Shown in pieces: positions 1 to 10,013 of a DNA stretch of 54,301 nucleotides. Source of the stretch: a virus. The DNA lies in the IMG/VR virus record IMGVR_UViG_3300043775_001242, positions 1-54,301 of that record. The stretch is one strand, 5' to 3'. Each line of letters opens with the position of its first letter. The first letter of the stretch is position 1. The position numbers and the translations under genes are program-made. The notes under the pieces were generated by a model. That model was not told the DNA's origin. It searched no databases and saw nothing but the letters and a program-made list of their open reading frames with translations.

Positions 1-3000
1 GGAGTTTGATGTGGACGTATTGTATCATAGAAATATTGATAACACGCTCTCCAACTACCTGCCATAGCTTCGCCATCAATTCTATCAATAAATCTGCCGT
101 AGTTCCAAGTAAACGGATCGTTACTATCAAACACGCTGTTTGTAGTAAAATCAACTTTATTATTGCCTATCCAATTTAAAAAATTCTTAGATACTAATTG
201 ATTTATCTCATTTAATGAATAATCATTATCTCTGAATTTCCCTGGCATTACTTTATAAATGTCTTGATAACTGTTAGTATCACGTAACGTAATGTTATTG
301 TATATGCGTTTTTCTAATTCTAATATAAAACTATCTCTGTAGTCATCGAACGCTGGCGTTATACTGCCATCGTGGCCGCGAATAACATTAATAGGTGTGC
401 GATAGGTGTCATCTTCGAAGATCTCAGGAATAAATTTAGGATACAACCCTAACTTAGTAGGAGTTTCCGGTACATAAGATCCATTGGTATCCTGATATTC
501 TACAATTTTAACAATGTCATCGACTTCTAATGTAATTGTATCGGCAAATGTTATTGCTGGACGATCTGTATCAAATGTATAATCTTTATCTATAATTAAC
601 TGCACATCATTTAAATAAACAAGTACTGCGTTGTTGCTTAATGTAAACGCATCAAATACTTTAGTAATCTCATATGAACGAACCAATGGGTCAAATATGG
701 TATAACCAGTACCGTTAACAATATTTTTTAATGTACCGTACGGCACCATGTCACTATAGAACCATGGGAATGATTTGTTTTTAATCTTGTTAATTTCTGT
801 TAAGATTAAATCAACACTGGCCACAGGATCAGTTGGCTGTATGCCTGACAATGTTGCGCTTAATTCTAAGAATTTATTTTTAAATCTAGCATATTCTTGT
901 TGTGCATAACGTACAGCATCAATGAAATTTGTGTTATCATTTAATAAGAATAACACTGCATTTGAAATTGGTGCACTATGTTGTAGTATAGTACCACCTT
1001 GTGACTTAATTTCGATATCTCTAAGATTACTACTGCTAAGTACATCTCCAACTAGTTCTGTACTATTTTGACTTAGTTCAATTAGATGGTTTCTAAGTTG
1101 CCCCAATGTCATAGTTGTTAAATCAATATTTTGTGCATTGAGTTCTAAGTTTTTAGGTAATTGATATTGGCCGAGTCGACTTACTTCATTACTATAGACT
1201 AAGATGTCAATCTTATCACCTAATGCAGGACTAGTAGACAGGGTCAAGTCACCATTGGACAAGGTCCATTGTGTTGCATTTAAAAATTTATTATTTTTGT
1301 AAACTTTAACATACGGTATAGTAACTGCCGGAGGTATAGTAACATCAATTTTAAATGGGCTGTTGATTCCATCATAGATATAGGTAATCAATTGATATTG
1401 GCTGTTTTTTTCAGCTACTGTATTCCAATTATTTTTTGGTACAGTTGTATATCTATCCATTATTTTTTGTAAAAAGCCTGTGGCAATTCGTGCAGACTGC
1501 TGTGTATTGTTGGACACATAATTAAATGTATCTACATCAAAATAGTTTACAAATTCAATATTGCCCTGAGTTTGAAACGATGTATAAGTTAATGGAAAAT
1601 CTAATACCGGGTCAATTGTTGTGCTCGTAGTTGATCTATTATATCCAAATAATTTTGTACCAGCGAAGGTACTTAGTTGATATTGTGATATACTATTTTT
1701 AGCATTGTCATAGATGTCAAATAACGGATCTTGTTGTAGACTAGTTTTTTGTTGACTGGCTATCCAAGTATCACCGTTATACCACCATTGTGTACCTTTG
1801 TACACGCCTTTGGTTATTACTACAGTATCGTAGGGTTCGGACTGGCCATCGGCTGCTGGATTTAAATTTATATATTTTGGTCCAGTTAACAGTCCATTAT
1901 TATCAAGTGAAGTTTGTACTAAGTTTAATACATAAATGGTATCACGTACCACCGGGTCACGATCGTTAGCAAATATGATTCTCATGCCATCAAATAAAGT
2001 AACACCAAATGCCGTAGTAAATGTTTGTCCGTTAAGTTGGTTAAACGCATCTTCGGTAGTGGTATCTAATATATCTACTGGCGCTTTTCCGATTCTACCG
2101 TAGTTAAATAATTGTAAATCAGATTCAAATTGCACAATTGGACGTCGTGCTCGAAGATCTTGATCAAACATCGGTTGAGTTTTATTATAGTTAGCAGTTG
2201 CAGTAATTATATTCTGATGAAACCATCTATTGGTTCTTGACCAGGCATTTAGATCTATACTCGATCTATTAATGGTGATATATTCTGGGTATACTGTATC
2301 ATATCGTGTGCCGCTTACTAATGTACCAGCGGCAAGGCCCGTGCCAGTTACGGATGTTCCGACTGCGACAGCAGATATGTCACTTAGTGTTACAATGTAC
2401 ACCGCGCCCTTAGGAGCTTCGTAATATGCTTCAACTTCAACTGTACCGATTTGTATTTTGGCACCCGGGATAATTACATCCACAGTAGGACTATTTAAAA
2501 TAATTCTAGTTAAGGGATAGTTTAATGTTATTTCATCATTGTATAATTCAGGTGCTATCATTAATTCTACATCAACTAAGTGCATGCCTGTGGGTTCGCC
2601 TACTCCCTCAACGTAGTATTCTTTATTTTGATATGTAACAGGAATAACGTCAGTACTAAATTTTACTTTTAATCCACTAGTGAATACAACTCCGTTGGGA
2701 CTAGTATAGTTAGGTTTTCCTAATATGTCGTTTTCAATATCAATGTTCCAGCCAGCAACATCAATTAGCTTAATTGTACCGTAGATAGATGGGTCAGTAC
2801 CATCTTGAAAGTATAATGTATCCTGTATACTTGATATTACCGGAACAACATGAAAAAAGCCATCATAGTCTTTGTAAAATTCTTTGTTGGCATTAACTAG
2901 TCCAGATCTAACATATACTTTTTCATCGAGTGCCACGTCACGAGCAGGTGACAATCGAATCAGCGGATCATTTATATCACCACTGTCTGCAAATCGTACT

Positions 3001-4022
3001 GTCCACACACCGTAACGTCGTGCCTGCGGTATAATTTCTCCGGCGTTGTAGCCAGGTACTATAGCACCGTTGCTATCGACGACATTTGGTACTGTCCATG
3101 CTTCTTCGCCGCGATTTGTTAATAAGTTTTGATTAATGAATATTGCAGTTTTACCGTTTAGTTGACCTGTGATTCCTGCGTATGCCGGATACGCTGCAAG
3201 GAATTGACTAACAGTGCGATTTTGTATATCTGCATAGGCAAGAGGAACAGCATAGTCCACTGTAGCTACTATTGGCATTAGTACATATCTATCTTGTGCG
3301 TTAATCTGCGGAACATTAAATGTCACTGTGCCTGTGTCAGCACCATTATTAATAACGCCCAGTACTTCTCTAGTACTTACTGTTGGTGTTGCATTTACTA
3401 GACCGTCGGTACCCAATTCAGTCTGAATCCAAAATTGATTGCCGGGTTGATTGATATTAAATGTATATGAACCGCCTCGAGCTAAGGTTAATGTGTTGTT
3501 TGGCAAATTCCCAGCTGTAAATATATATCGAGATATGTTTTCATTTCTTGTTACTTCATATATGTTTTCTAAATCAATTCCAGTGGTGTTAACTTCTACT
3601 GGATCGGGGCCATTGGCTAGCCAATAGTACTGACTAAAATTAATAAATTTGTCAAATGATATCTGCGGATCAAAGCTATAGTATTCATCATCAAACAGTC
3701 TATCATGGTCAGCAGTGATGCCGCCATAATATTCAATTTTATTTAATAAATCAGTATAACTAGCAAAGAATGTAATTTCTTTTTGATCGTTACGTACTAC
3801 AATACTAGGCTCAAGTTGATATTTTTGACGCTCGGCAGAATTTTCAATTACATAACTGTCTTTATTTTTATAGGTTGGCGCAAATGTTCTTCCGATATAT
3901 CCGTGAATGTTTCTTAAATTTGGCTCGGTAACTAACTGGTCCATTGTAGCCGACAAAAACTTATTGTTAGTGTCAGTTTGGAATATACTAGGAAGAAAAT
4001 TTGAAGTCTTTTTTGTCGCCAT
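1..4022 (-). CDS. Very large virion structural protein, probably baseplate-associated (partial, runs off left edge)
   Basis: The reading frame starts at ATG 4022-4020 (MATKKTSNFLPSIF...) and stays open for 1340 codons to the window edge, so the C-terminus is missing. The sequence is rich in beta-strand-type, Asn/Thr/Tyr-rich segments with no enzyme motif seen. It is the last visible gene of the minus-strand baseplate operon, directly downstream of gp6. In T4 the large wedge proteins gp7 and gp8 follow gp6, so a wedge or peripheral baseplate role is the simplest inference, but I do not recognise direct similarity to gp7. A late-promoter-like box sits about 20 bases upstream of the start, overlapping the gp6 stop, so it may be transcribed separately late in infection. 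It could instead be a tail-fibre-type protein. Confidence 0.7.
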   Translation of the reverse strand, partial: MATKKTSNFLPSIFQTDTNNKFLSATMDQLVTEPNLRNIHGYIGRTFAPTYKNKDSYVIENSAERQKYQLEPSIVVRNDQKEITFFASYTDLLNKIEYYGGITADHDRLFDDEYYSFDPQISFDKFINFSQYYWLANGPDPVEVNTTGIDLENIYEVTRNENISRYIFTAGNLPNNTLTLARGGSYTFNINQPGNQFWIQTELGTDGLVNATPTVSTREVLGVINNGADTGTVTFNVPQINAQDRYVLMPIVATVDYAVPLAYADIQNRTVSQFLAAYPAYAGITGQLNGKTAIFINQNLLTNRGEEAWTVPNVVDSNGAIVPGYNAGEIIPQARRYGVWTVRFADSGDINDPLIRLSPARDVALDEKVYVRSGLVNANKEFYKDYDGFFHVVPVISSIQDTLYFQDGTDPSIYGTIKLIDVAGWNIDIENDILGKPNYTSPNGVVFTSGLKVKFSTDVIPVTYQNKEYYVEGVGEPTGMHLVDVELMIAPELYNDEITLNYPLTRIILNSPTVDVIIPGAKIQIGTVEVEAYYEAPKGAVYIVTLSDISAVAVGTSVTGTGLAAGTLVSGTRYDTVYPEYITINRSSIDLNAWSRTNRWFHQNIITATANYNKTQPMFDQDLRARRPIVQFESDLQLFNYGRIGKAPVDILDTTTEDAFNQLNGQTFTTAFGVTLFDGMRIIFANDRDPVVRDTIYVLNLVQTSLDNNGLLTGPKYINLNPAADGQSEPYDTVVITKGVYKGTQWWYNGDTWIASQQKTSLQQDPLFDIYDNAKNSISQYQLSTFAGTKLFGYNRSTTSTTIDPVLDFPLTYTSFQTQGNIEFVNYFDVDTFNYVSNNTQQSARIATGFLQKIMDRYTTVPKNNWNTVAEKNSQYQLITYIYDGINSPFKIDVTIPPAVTIPYVKVYKNNKFLNATQWTLSNGDLTLSTSPALGDKIDILVYSNEVSRLGQYQLPKNLELNAQNIDLTTMTLGQLRNHLIELSQNSTELVGDVLSSSNLRDIEIKSQGGTILQHSAPISNAVLFLLNDNTNFIDAVRYAQQEYARFKNKFLELSATLSGIQPTDPVASVDLILTEINKIKNKSFPWFYSDMVPYGTLKNIVNGTGYTIFDPLVRSYEITKVFDAFTLSNNAVLVYLNDVQLIIDKDYTFDTDRPAITFADTITLEVDDIVKIVEYQDTNGSYVPETPTKLGLYPKFIPEIFEDDTYRTPINVIRGHDGSITPAFDDYRDSFILELEKRIYNNITLRDTNSYQDIYKVMPGKFRDNDYSLNEINQLVSKNFLNWIGNNKVDFTTNSVFDSNDPFTWNYGRFIDRIDGEAMAGSWRACYQYFYDTIRPHQT

Positions 4023-4040
4023 GTCGTTATAATCTCAAGT

Positions 4041-4055
4041 GTTATATGTATTTAA
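4041..4055 (-). promoter_or_regulatory. Late-promoter-like box, TTAAATACATATAAC
   Basis: Read on the minus strand this is TTAAATA followed by CATATAAC, the extended form of the T4-type late -10 element seen at several places in the window. It overlaps the gp6 stop codon and lies about 20 bases before the ATG of the large structural gene. Promoter activity is inferred. Confidence 0.55.
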
Positions 4056-7000
4056 GCCAGTACAGTTTGGTTGATTTGCGCCGCGGTAATTGCACTAATA
4101 ATCTGCACATTGTCTACCGTAGCTGCACTAACAATAATCTCATTGTAGTTTGCATTAATTTGTAGTAGACTACCGAACGTACTAGATTCGCTAGACGGAA
4201 CAATAGTGATACTTGCAATATTAGGTGCAAGTACACTGTGCAAGTATGCACTCAATTCACTGAAGTAAAATGTTTCGCCGAAGTCCCAGTTAGAAACATC
4301 AAAGTAACTGTTAATTGCCTCGATAACTCTAGTTTTAATATCGTTGTCACTGACAACAATACTAGCATTTTTAACAACTTTAAATGTTGCTTGCAAATTA
4401 GTTGCTGCTTTGTCGCCAAATACTGGTTTAAATTTAGCAGGGTTATAGATGATTGTATCTGTTAGATTCTTATAATTGTCTAATGTGTTAAATTCAGTGC
4501 TGAGTGCATCAACAGTTGGTGGTGCTGGCTCAACAATTACTCCTGTAGTATCCTGTATCCATGCTGTGTAATCAGTTGAATATTGTTTAGTTAACAGGTA
4601 CAAGTCAATAATATTATTTGGACTTGGATCAATACGACGATAGTTAGGACTATTGTGGCGATACTGGAAGTACAAATTCTGTCTACCAATCTTAGAAGTA
4701 TATCCAGTTACTTCAGTTAATACATAAGTTGAATTTGATTGATAGAATTTATTTTCCGACGGAATGTAAAATAATTGTCCAATTGGCCAAGTTTGACTAA
4801 CTTCCTGTGCCGCAACTAATGTTGGATAAGATGAATTGATAAGATCATTACTTACAAGAGTCTGTGTAACGAAATTATCGTACCCATAGGTTGATTGAAA
4901 ATACACATATTTGCTGTTGACGTTAACATTTGGATTAATGATTAGCTCAAACAATTCTGGATTATCTAATATACCATTAGTGTCTGCATCAGAAAACGTA
5001 ACTAATATTTTATTTGGGTTTTCATATCCGTCAGTTTCGACAATATTTTTATAGATGTACCATGTATAATCTAGTGCCAATGGATTTGAATCATCGGGGT
5101 TTGTATTTACTTTTAATATTTTGATATTATCGTTGACTGTAAGGCCTGTTTTTGGGTCAAATACTTTTACAGTATTATCAAAATAGAAATTAGTTTCCTT
5201 TACACTTTCAAATACATAATTTAATCCGCGATATAACACAGTGTATGTTTGACCTACTGTTTTAAAACGTATTAGCCAACTAGAATCAGCTTGAGTACCA
5301 CTGGTATTACCAGATGCGGCTAAACTGAATTCGCCGATATTTAAATCTTCAGATAATATTAGTTTCCAAGATGTAGTATTGATATCATAACGTAGACCGA
5401 AATCTTTGTTTGCTTGTATATAACTAACAATAGAATCTACTAGTGAGGTTGAAAAATCGGTGTCAAATACTGCATACACTGCCACTGCTAGTGCGCCATT
5501 TGGTACTTGTTCGCCTAGTATAATTGGTCCAGACCCGTTGGCTAAATTACCTGCTCCTCCATTAGTTCCATCACCGATAACCTGTTGAACAGCGGCATAG
5601 ATATAATATTTGTCGCCGGATTTGCTAGGTGTTCCTGATTGAATAGTATTACGTGCATCAAAATAAAATCCAGTGCCAGCACTAAATTTAATTATAGAAC
5701 TTTGTTTGATGTATTTGTTATTTGTAGCCACCACATCACCAATTTGAAGTAAGTTGCCTGATGCATTAACAAAATAACCAGTTGAGCCATTAGCCACAGT
5801 AGTTGAATAATTCCAACGTGTGTCATTGAGTGTAATTACTGGGTATGCACTATAGAAATAGTGTAGTGTTTCTTGGGCTGAAGCAATTGGTTTTACTTTA
5901 TTATAAATTGCTTTATAGATATCATTCTTAGTATTATAATCAAAGGAAAACGTACCTACAAACGGGTCGCGATATAATACTCCATCATCTGCAAAGATGT
6001 TAGTACTTGAATATTTTCCAGTTGTATCAATAACATCTAAGTATCGACTAATACCGGAACTAGTACGGTTAACTGCTTTTACTTTTAATATATTGCTGAA
6101 CAATGTATAAGGTAAGATGTTGTAATCTTCGCCTGTTACCATACGATCTTGTGTGTAGTATTGTTGTGGCGCTTTTTGACGTATTTCGTCAAGTGTTTCA
6201 CGTGAACTAGCATTAGCCACCGTATAGCGCAAACTTGCACGAATAGTGAATGTTTCGATTCTACCTGAACGACTGGTATAGTTAATAGGTACAACTACAC
6301 CCTGCATTTCGTCTGGAGTAATTTTATAGTCAGCACCATTACTTACTCTATAGTATAATCTATAATTACCCTGAGGTATGTTAGCAAATGCGCCATCACC
6401 AAATACTAGGTCAATTTGATCACTGGCTCTAGTGTTGACTTGGAACACAGATTTATTAGAACTTTTATTATAGATAACATTGGTATTACCTACAGATGGC
6501 ACTTGTGTCCAGATTGCATTAGGTAAGCCTTGCGCATCTAAACTGTATAACCATATATCAGTGTTATTGATATTGTCTACGTTGACGCTGTACACACGAT
6601 TTGGTGTACTTTCTTGAAATGTAAAATCAAGTGATTTCAATTCACCCTGTTTAAAATAGGTAAAGAATCCTGTGTTATTACTAGTGTTGCCTAAATTATC
6701 GTTACGATAAAGTAGATTAAATGGTCGGTTTTGACGAGGTGCGCTTTCGTATATATAGGTATTGTTAGCACTAGTTGGGCTAATCATTTCAAACTTAGTA
6801 GTTGCTCCTTCAATTTTAGTCGAAAAACTGTAGGTAGCAATAATATTAGGTACTAAATTTATCTGATACTCATCAGTGGTTATGCCGTTAATTAGTTGAC
6901 TGTTACCAGGTTTTCCTACCGATTGCGTTGATAATAGACTTGCATTAATTACTGCGGTAAATTGTTCGTACCAGTTATCATTGGCTGAATCTGCCCATTC

Positions 7001-7426
7001 AATTACTAAGCCAGATAAATTAATACCATTACTGTCGTAGATAGTTTCAGTGGTACTTACACTGTCTACTTTTAAGAATCCACTAGCAGGAATATTGCGT
7101 TTAGGATTGTATGAAATTAGTTTAGCAAGTTTAAGAATACTATCACGACGTTGTGCAGTATCAATGAAGTTTTCGCGTGCGTTTAAGTCACCGCGGAAAG
7201 CTAGACTTTGTCCTAAGAATGCAATAAGATCGATTAAGGCAATGAACTCACTTGATTCAATAAAGTCATTAAAGTCTTCTGGATAATATAAACGCAAATA
7301 ATCAATCATTGACTTACGAAGTGTTTCGTAATCATAGCTTTGAAAGTCCGCATTACGGAAGGTTTGATAGACACGAGTCCAATCTTCAGCAACTAATAAA
7401 CCGGTTTGTCTTGTGGTAATAGCCAT
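4052..7426 (-). CDS. gp6: Baseplate wedge protein gp6
   Basis: This is a T4-type gp6, the protein that in T4 forms the ring-closing dimer holding baseplate wedges together. The N-terminus is diagnostic: residues 1-120 carry DYETLRKSMIDYLRLYYPED, FIALIDLIAFLGQSLAFR and RENFIDTAQRRDSILKLAKL, a conserved opening of marine T4-like gp6 proteins. At 1124 aa it is much longer than T4 gp6 (about 660 aa); the extra length is beta-rich sequence in the middle and C-terminal parts. It lies between gp25 and the large structural gene, matching T4-like baseplate synteny. The start ATG 7426-7424 follows an AGGAAAT ribosome-binding stretch and a late-promoter-like box. Confidence 0.9.
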   Translation of the reverse strand: MAITTRQTGLLVAEDWTRVYQTFRNADFQSYDYETLRKSMIDYLRLYYPEDFNDFIESSEFIALIDLIAFLGQSLAFRGDLNARENFIDTAQRRDSILKLAKLISYNPKRNIPASGFLKVDSVSTTETIYDSNGINLSGLVIEWADSANDNWYEQFTAVINASLLSTQSVGKPGNSQLINGITTDEYQINLVPNIIATYSFSTKIEGATTKFEMISPTSANNTYIYESAPRQNRPFNLLYRNDNLGNTSNNTGFFTYFKQGELKSLDFTFQESTPNRVYSVNVDNINNTDIWLYSLDAQGLPNAIWTQVPSVGNTNVIYNKSSNKSVFQVNTRASDQIDLVFGDGAFANIPQGNYRLYYRVSNGADYKITPDEMQGVVVPINYTSRSGRIETFTIRASLRYTVANASSRETLDEIRQKAPQQYYTQDRMVTGEDYNILPYTLFSNILKVKAVNRTSSGISRYLDVIDTTGKYSSTNIFADDGVLYRDPFVGTFSFDYNTKNDIYKAIYNKVKPIASAQETLHYFYSAYPVITLNDTRWNYSTTVANGSTGYFVNASGNLLQIGDVVATNNKYIKQSSIIKFSAGTGFYFDARNTIQSGTPSKSGDKYYIYAAVQQVIGDGTNGGAGNLANGSGPIILGEQVPNGALAVAVYAVFDTDFSTSLVDSIVSYIQANKDFGLRYDINTTSWKLILSEDLNIGEFSLAASGNTSGTQADSSWLIRFKTVGQTYTVLYRGLNYVFESVKETNFYFDNTVKVFDPKTGLTVNDNIKILKVNTNPDDSNPLALDYTWYIYKNIVETDGYENPNKILVTFSDADTNGILDNPELFELIINPNVNVNSKYVYFQSTYGYDNFVTQTLVSNDLINSSYPTLVAAQEVSQTWPIGQLFYIPSENKFYQSNSTYVLTEVTGYTSKIGRQNLYFQYRHNSPNYRRIDPSPNNIIDLYLLTKQYSTDYTAWIQDTTGVIVEPAPPTVDALSTEFNTLDNYKNLTDTIIYNPAKFKPVFGDKAATNLQATFKVVKNASIVVSDNDIKTRVIEAINSYFDVSNWDFGETFYFSELSAYLHSVLAPNIASITIVPSSESSTFGSLLQINANYNEIIVSAATVDNVQIISAITAAQINQTVLA

Positions 7427-7437
7427 ACTAATTTCCT

Positions 7438-7457
7438 GTTATAATGTATTTATTTAA
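7438..7457 (-). promoter_or_regulatory. Late-promoter-like box upstream of gp6
   Basis: The minus strand reads TTAAATAAATACATTATAAC, containing two overlapping TAAATA hexamers and the ACATTATAAC continuation. It ends about 11 bases before the gp6 ATG with an AGGA ribosome-binding stretch between. It resembles T4 TATAAATA late promoters; activity is inferred. Confidence 0.6.
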
Positions 7458-7477
7458 GGAAAAAAGTGGGTAGTTTA

Positions 7478-7855
7478 TTAGTTTGCGGTAAGAGTTCTGT
7501 TTTGATTGTTGAATCTAAGATTCATTAGATTTGTTTGATTTGTCTGTAGATAACGCATTTCAAGTTCAATTTGAATGCCGGTTTCATATTCAGTAACAAT
7601 AACATTATCAATTGAAACACGTGGATCGTATGCAGCAATTGCTTTGATGTCGGCTACGATTGCACTTTTAAGTTCAGGAGTGAATGGATCATATAAAACG
7701 TTCCATATAATAGTTCCAAAGTTAGGATTCATCAGCTTCTCACCTTTGCGGATTTGAAAGTGATTGATTAAATCTTGTTTAATTAACTCAAAGTCAGTTA
7801 GACGAAACTTTTTATTTCTACCTACTGTTGAGAAACCTTTATATAAAATAGCCAT
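7478..7855 (-). CDS. gp25: Baseplate wedge subunit gp25 (GPW/gp25 family)
   Basis: A 125-aa protein of the gp25/gpW family, the core wedge component that in contractile phages, R-pyocins and type VI secretion helps nucleate the sheath. Family signatures are visible: FRLTDFELIKQDLINHFQ (about 17-34), the central RKGEKLMNPNFGTIIWNVLYD (about 36-56) and a C-terminal beta segment with IQIELEMRYL. Length is normal for the family. It sits between gp5-like and gp6 with short gaps, in the usual baseplate order. A TAAATA-like sequence lies only 5 bases before its ATG, too close to serve as its own promoter, so it is probably co-transcribed with gp5. Confidence 0.92.
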   Translation of the reverse strand: MAILYKGFSTVGRNKKFRLTDFELIKQDLINHFQIRKGEKLMNPNFGTIIWNVLYDPFTPELKSAIVADIKAIAAYDPRVSIDNVIVTEYETGIQIELEMRYLQTNQTNLMNLRFNNQNRTLTAN

Positions 7856-7863
7856 AATAATAT

Positions 7864-10002
7864 TTATCCTGCCCTAATTGTCGCAACTTTTGGTGCCATT
7901 ACTGCAATAGCATATTTTCCTTTCTGATAGTAACTTGCACCAGAAGTTCCGTTATTAATATCAGCACCGACACCGGTACGTGCAAATGTATTTGCTCCGC
8001 CTGCGCCTAACATATGAGCTGTCATTAGTAATCCACCGATTTCTTCTTTTGAAGTTTCTGTTGTGATTGTTTTTTTAGCAACTAATGTATTATAATTAGC
8101 TTTAGTAAAGTTATAGATTGCCTGCTCTTGTAGTGCGGGCGTATTAAGAAACTTATCACGACTTAATCCGTTTAACCACATGGCATCATTGCCTAATGTT
8201 GCAGTGCCTTGGCAATGACTAGCAACGAAGCCGGCTTGTTGCAATGCCTGAAAACCCATCTGATATTTTCCTAAAAATCCGCATTGATTAATTGCCTCGT
8301 ATCCTGCCTTACCATTTTGCAGCCTCGGTGAATAAGAACGCGGAACTTTACAGTCTACATTCATTGGTGTAGCGGCACTGCTTTCACTTTTTGCAATTTG
8401 CGCCAATAAAGCAATTACTTCATCTTTACTTAATGGTCCGATTGTACCTACACCGTCGGCATTAATAAGTTGATCTCTAATATTTTTTTCAGTTAACTGA
8501 CCCGATACTCCTGTTAAATCTTTATATGCTGGTTTAAAATTAGGACTGCCCGCCGGAGTTGATAGCGTCGGTACCTCTGTGACTTTTTCACCGCGATTGA
8601 ATGGTTCGTGTGTTGGAGCGACAGCAACAATTGATGTTAATTTTCCTGAAGGTACATAAACTCCATTGTTGTTAAGTGCCACATCGGAAAAAGTATGTGA
8701 TGGTATTGGATTAGGTTTTTTAACTGTTTTTGCGCCACCACTATTCTGTTTAATTAGCGCACCTGTATGTGCTATGTCGCCTGTTGAGTTCATTGATATA
8801 CTGCCAGTATCGACATTAACTTCAGTACTACTTTGTAGGCCAATTGCGCCGCCAGCGCCTACGGTAACTACACCATTAGATAACAGATTAAAACTAGCAC
8901 AATCAATTTGAAATTTGTTGCCAGCATTTAAATTAATATTATTAGCGGCATTGAGATTTATGTTAGTATCCGAATGTAAATTAATAGATCCTTCGCTTCT
9001 AACATTGAATCCCGATTGTGCATATATATGTATTTGACCATCACTCGACAATTCAACCCAACTTTGTCCAGTCTTATGCGAAATGTACAAAGTATTATTT
9101 GAGTCATTCATCATTATTTGATGACCACTAGCAGTACGCAATCTTATTAATTGATTTTCAGCAATAGCATTACCGTCATCCATAACAAACGTATGGCCGC
9201 CTTTACGAGTTGTATAACGATAATCATCTTCAGTGAAGTCGCCTGCTAGTACTCTAGCATTATATAGTTCAACATTATCTGCAGGATCACCATCATAAGG
9301 TCTTCCTGGAGTACTAATACCAAATACGTTGCTTGGACTTTCGCGTTGACTACTACTTGTAATGGTACCACGAGCTGTATCCCTATCTAATCCCTGCGCT
9401 TTTAATATAGAATACTGTTCTTCGTGTATTGGTTTAGGATTATCAATAAAATTTGGTTTTGCTCTTACAATAGGATCAATTTCATTATATTCCGTTACCG
9501 GTGCAGTAATACCTGGTTGATATGATTTTTTAGTAGAGTCACTAGCTCCGCTTGGGTCAATCTTATTACTGCTGGCTAATCCCGGCATCATATGTCTGCT
9601 AACGTGTGAGTTAACACAGGCAATAAAATATCCACGTAACGGGTCACCTGCAATGAATATTACAATTACTTCAACACCGATGTCGGGCGGTACCATCCAC
9701 ATACCATAGGTGTGCGGTACATTTCTAAACTTATTATCACTGTTAGGCCTGTCTGCGTATTTTGATGCAATATCAGTAGTACCCATAAATGGACTAGCAT
9801 AACTTACTGTACGCCAGTTTGATGATTCGTCTGGGTCTCCACCTAAATCTGGAATCCATACTTGTAGTCTGCCTGCACGTGTAGGGTCAAGATTGTTTTT
9901 AACAATACCAATGTATGGATGTGGGTCAACTCTAGTCGCGGCCGCATCTTCTTTTCTAAGATGTTTGACTACTTTGCTACCGACTCTGTGATCTATTGCC
10001 AT
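7864..10002 (-). CDS. gp5: gp5-like baseplate hub spike with C-terminal lytic domain
   Basis: This 712-aa protein has the layout of a T4 gp5-type spike. Near residues 26-150 is an OB-fold-like domain (PYIGIVKNNLDPTRAGRLQV, then IPDLGGDP and GVEVIVIFIAGDP). Residues about 250-400 include HTFVMDDG and RLRTASGHQIMMND and then short strand repeats (INLHSDTNINLNAANNINLN), typical of the triple-stranded beta-helix. The C-terminal part, about 510-712, looks like a transglycosylase or lysozyme domain: IALLAQIAKSESS provides a candidate catalytic Glu, followed by INQCGFLGKYQMGFQALQQ. In T4 the lysozyme domain lies between the OB domain and the helix, so here it has moved to the C-terminus. It would cut peptidoglycan during tail penetration. 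The enzyme class is inferred. Confidence 0.82.
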   Translation of the reverse strand: MAIDHRVGSKVVKHLRKEDAAATRVDPHPYIGIVKNNLDPTRAGRLQVWIPDLGGDPDESSNWRTVSYASPFMGTTDIASKYADRPNSDNKFRNVPHTYGMWMVPPDIGVEVIVIFIAGDPLRGYFIACVNSHVSRHMMPGLASSNKIDPSGASDSTKKSYQPGITAPVTEYNEIDPIVRAKPNFIDNPKPIHEEQYSILKAQGLDRDTARGTITSSSQRESPSNVFGISTPGRPYDGDPADNVELYNARVLAGDFTEDDYRYTTRKGGHTFVMDDGNAIAENQLIRLRTASGHQIMMNDSNNTLYISHKTGQSWVELSSDGQIHIYAQSGFNVRSEGSINLHSDTNINLNAANNINLNAGNKFQIDCASFNLLSNGVVTVGAGGAIGLQSSTEVNVDTGSISMNSTGDIAHTGALIKQNSGGAKTVKKPNPIPSHTFSDVALNNNGVYVPSGKLTSIVAVAPTHEPFNRGEKVTEVPTLSTPAGSPNFKPAYKDLTGVSGQLTEKNIRDQLINADGVGTIGPLSKDEVIALLAQIAKSESSAATPMNVDCKVPRSYSPRLQNGKAGYEAINQCGFLGKYQMGFQALQQAGFVASHCQGTATLGNDAMWLNGLSRDKFLNTPALQEQAIYNFTKANYNTLVAKKTITTETSKEEIGGLLMTAHMLGAGGANTFARTGVGADINNGTSGASYYQKGKYAIAVMAPKVATIRAG

Positions 10003-10013
10003 TTATTACTTTC

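Noticed and set aside
7861-7866. TAAATA just before gp25 (minus strand); similar cases at 28111 and 21616
   Set aside because: They lie only about 4-6 bases from the start codon, so transcription would begin inside the gene; the gp25 and 21616 copies overlap stop codons of upstream genes.
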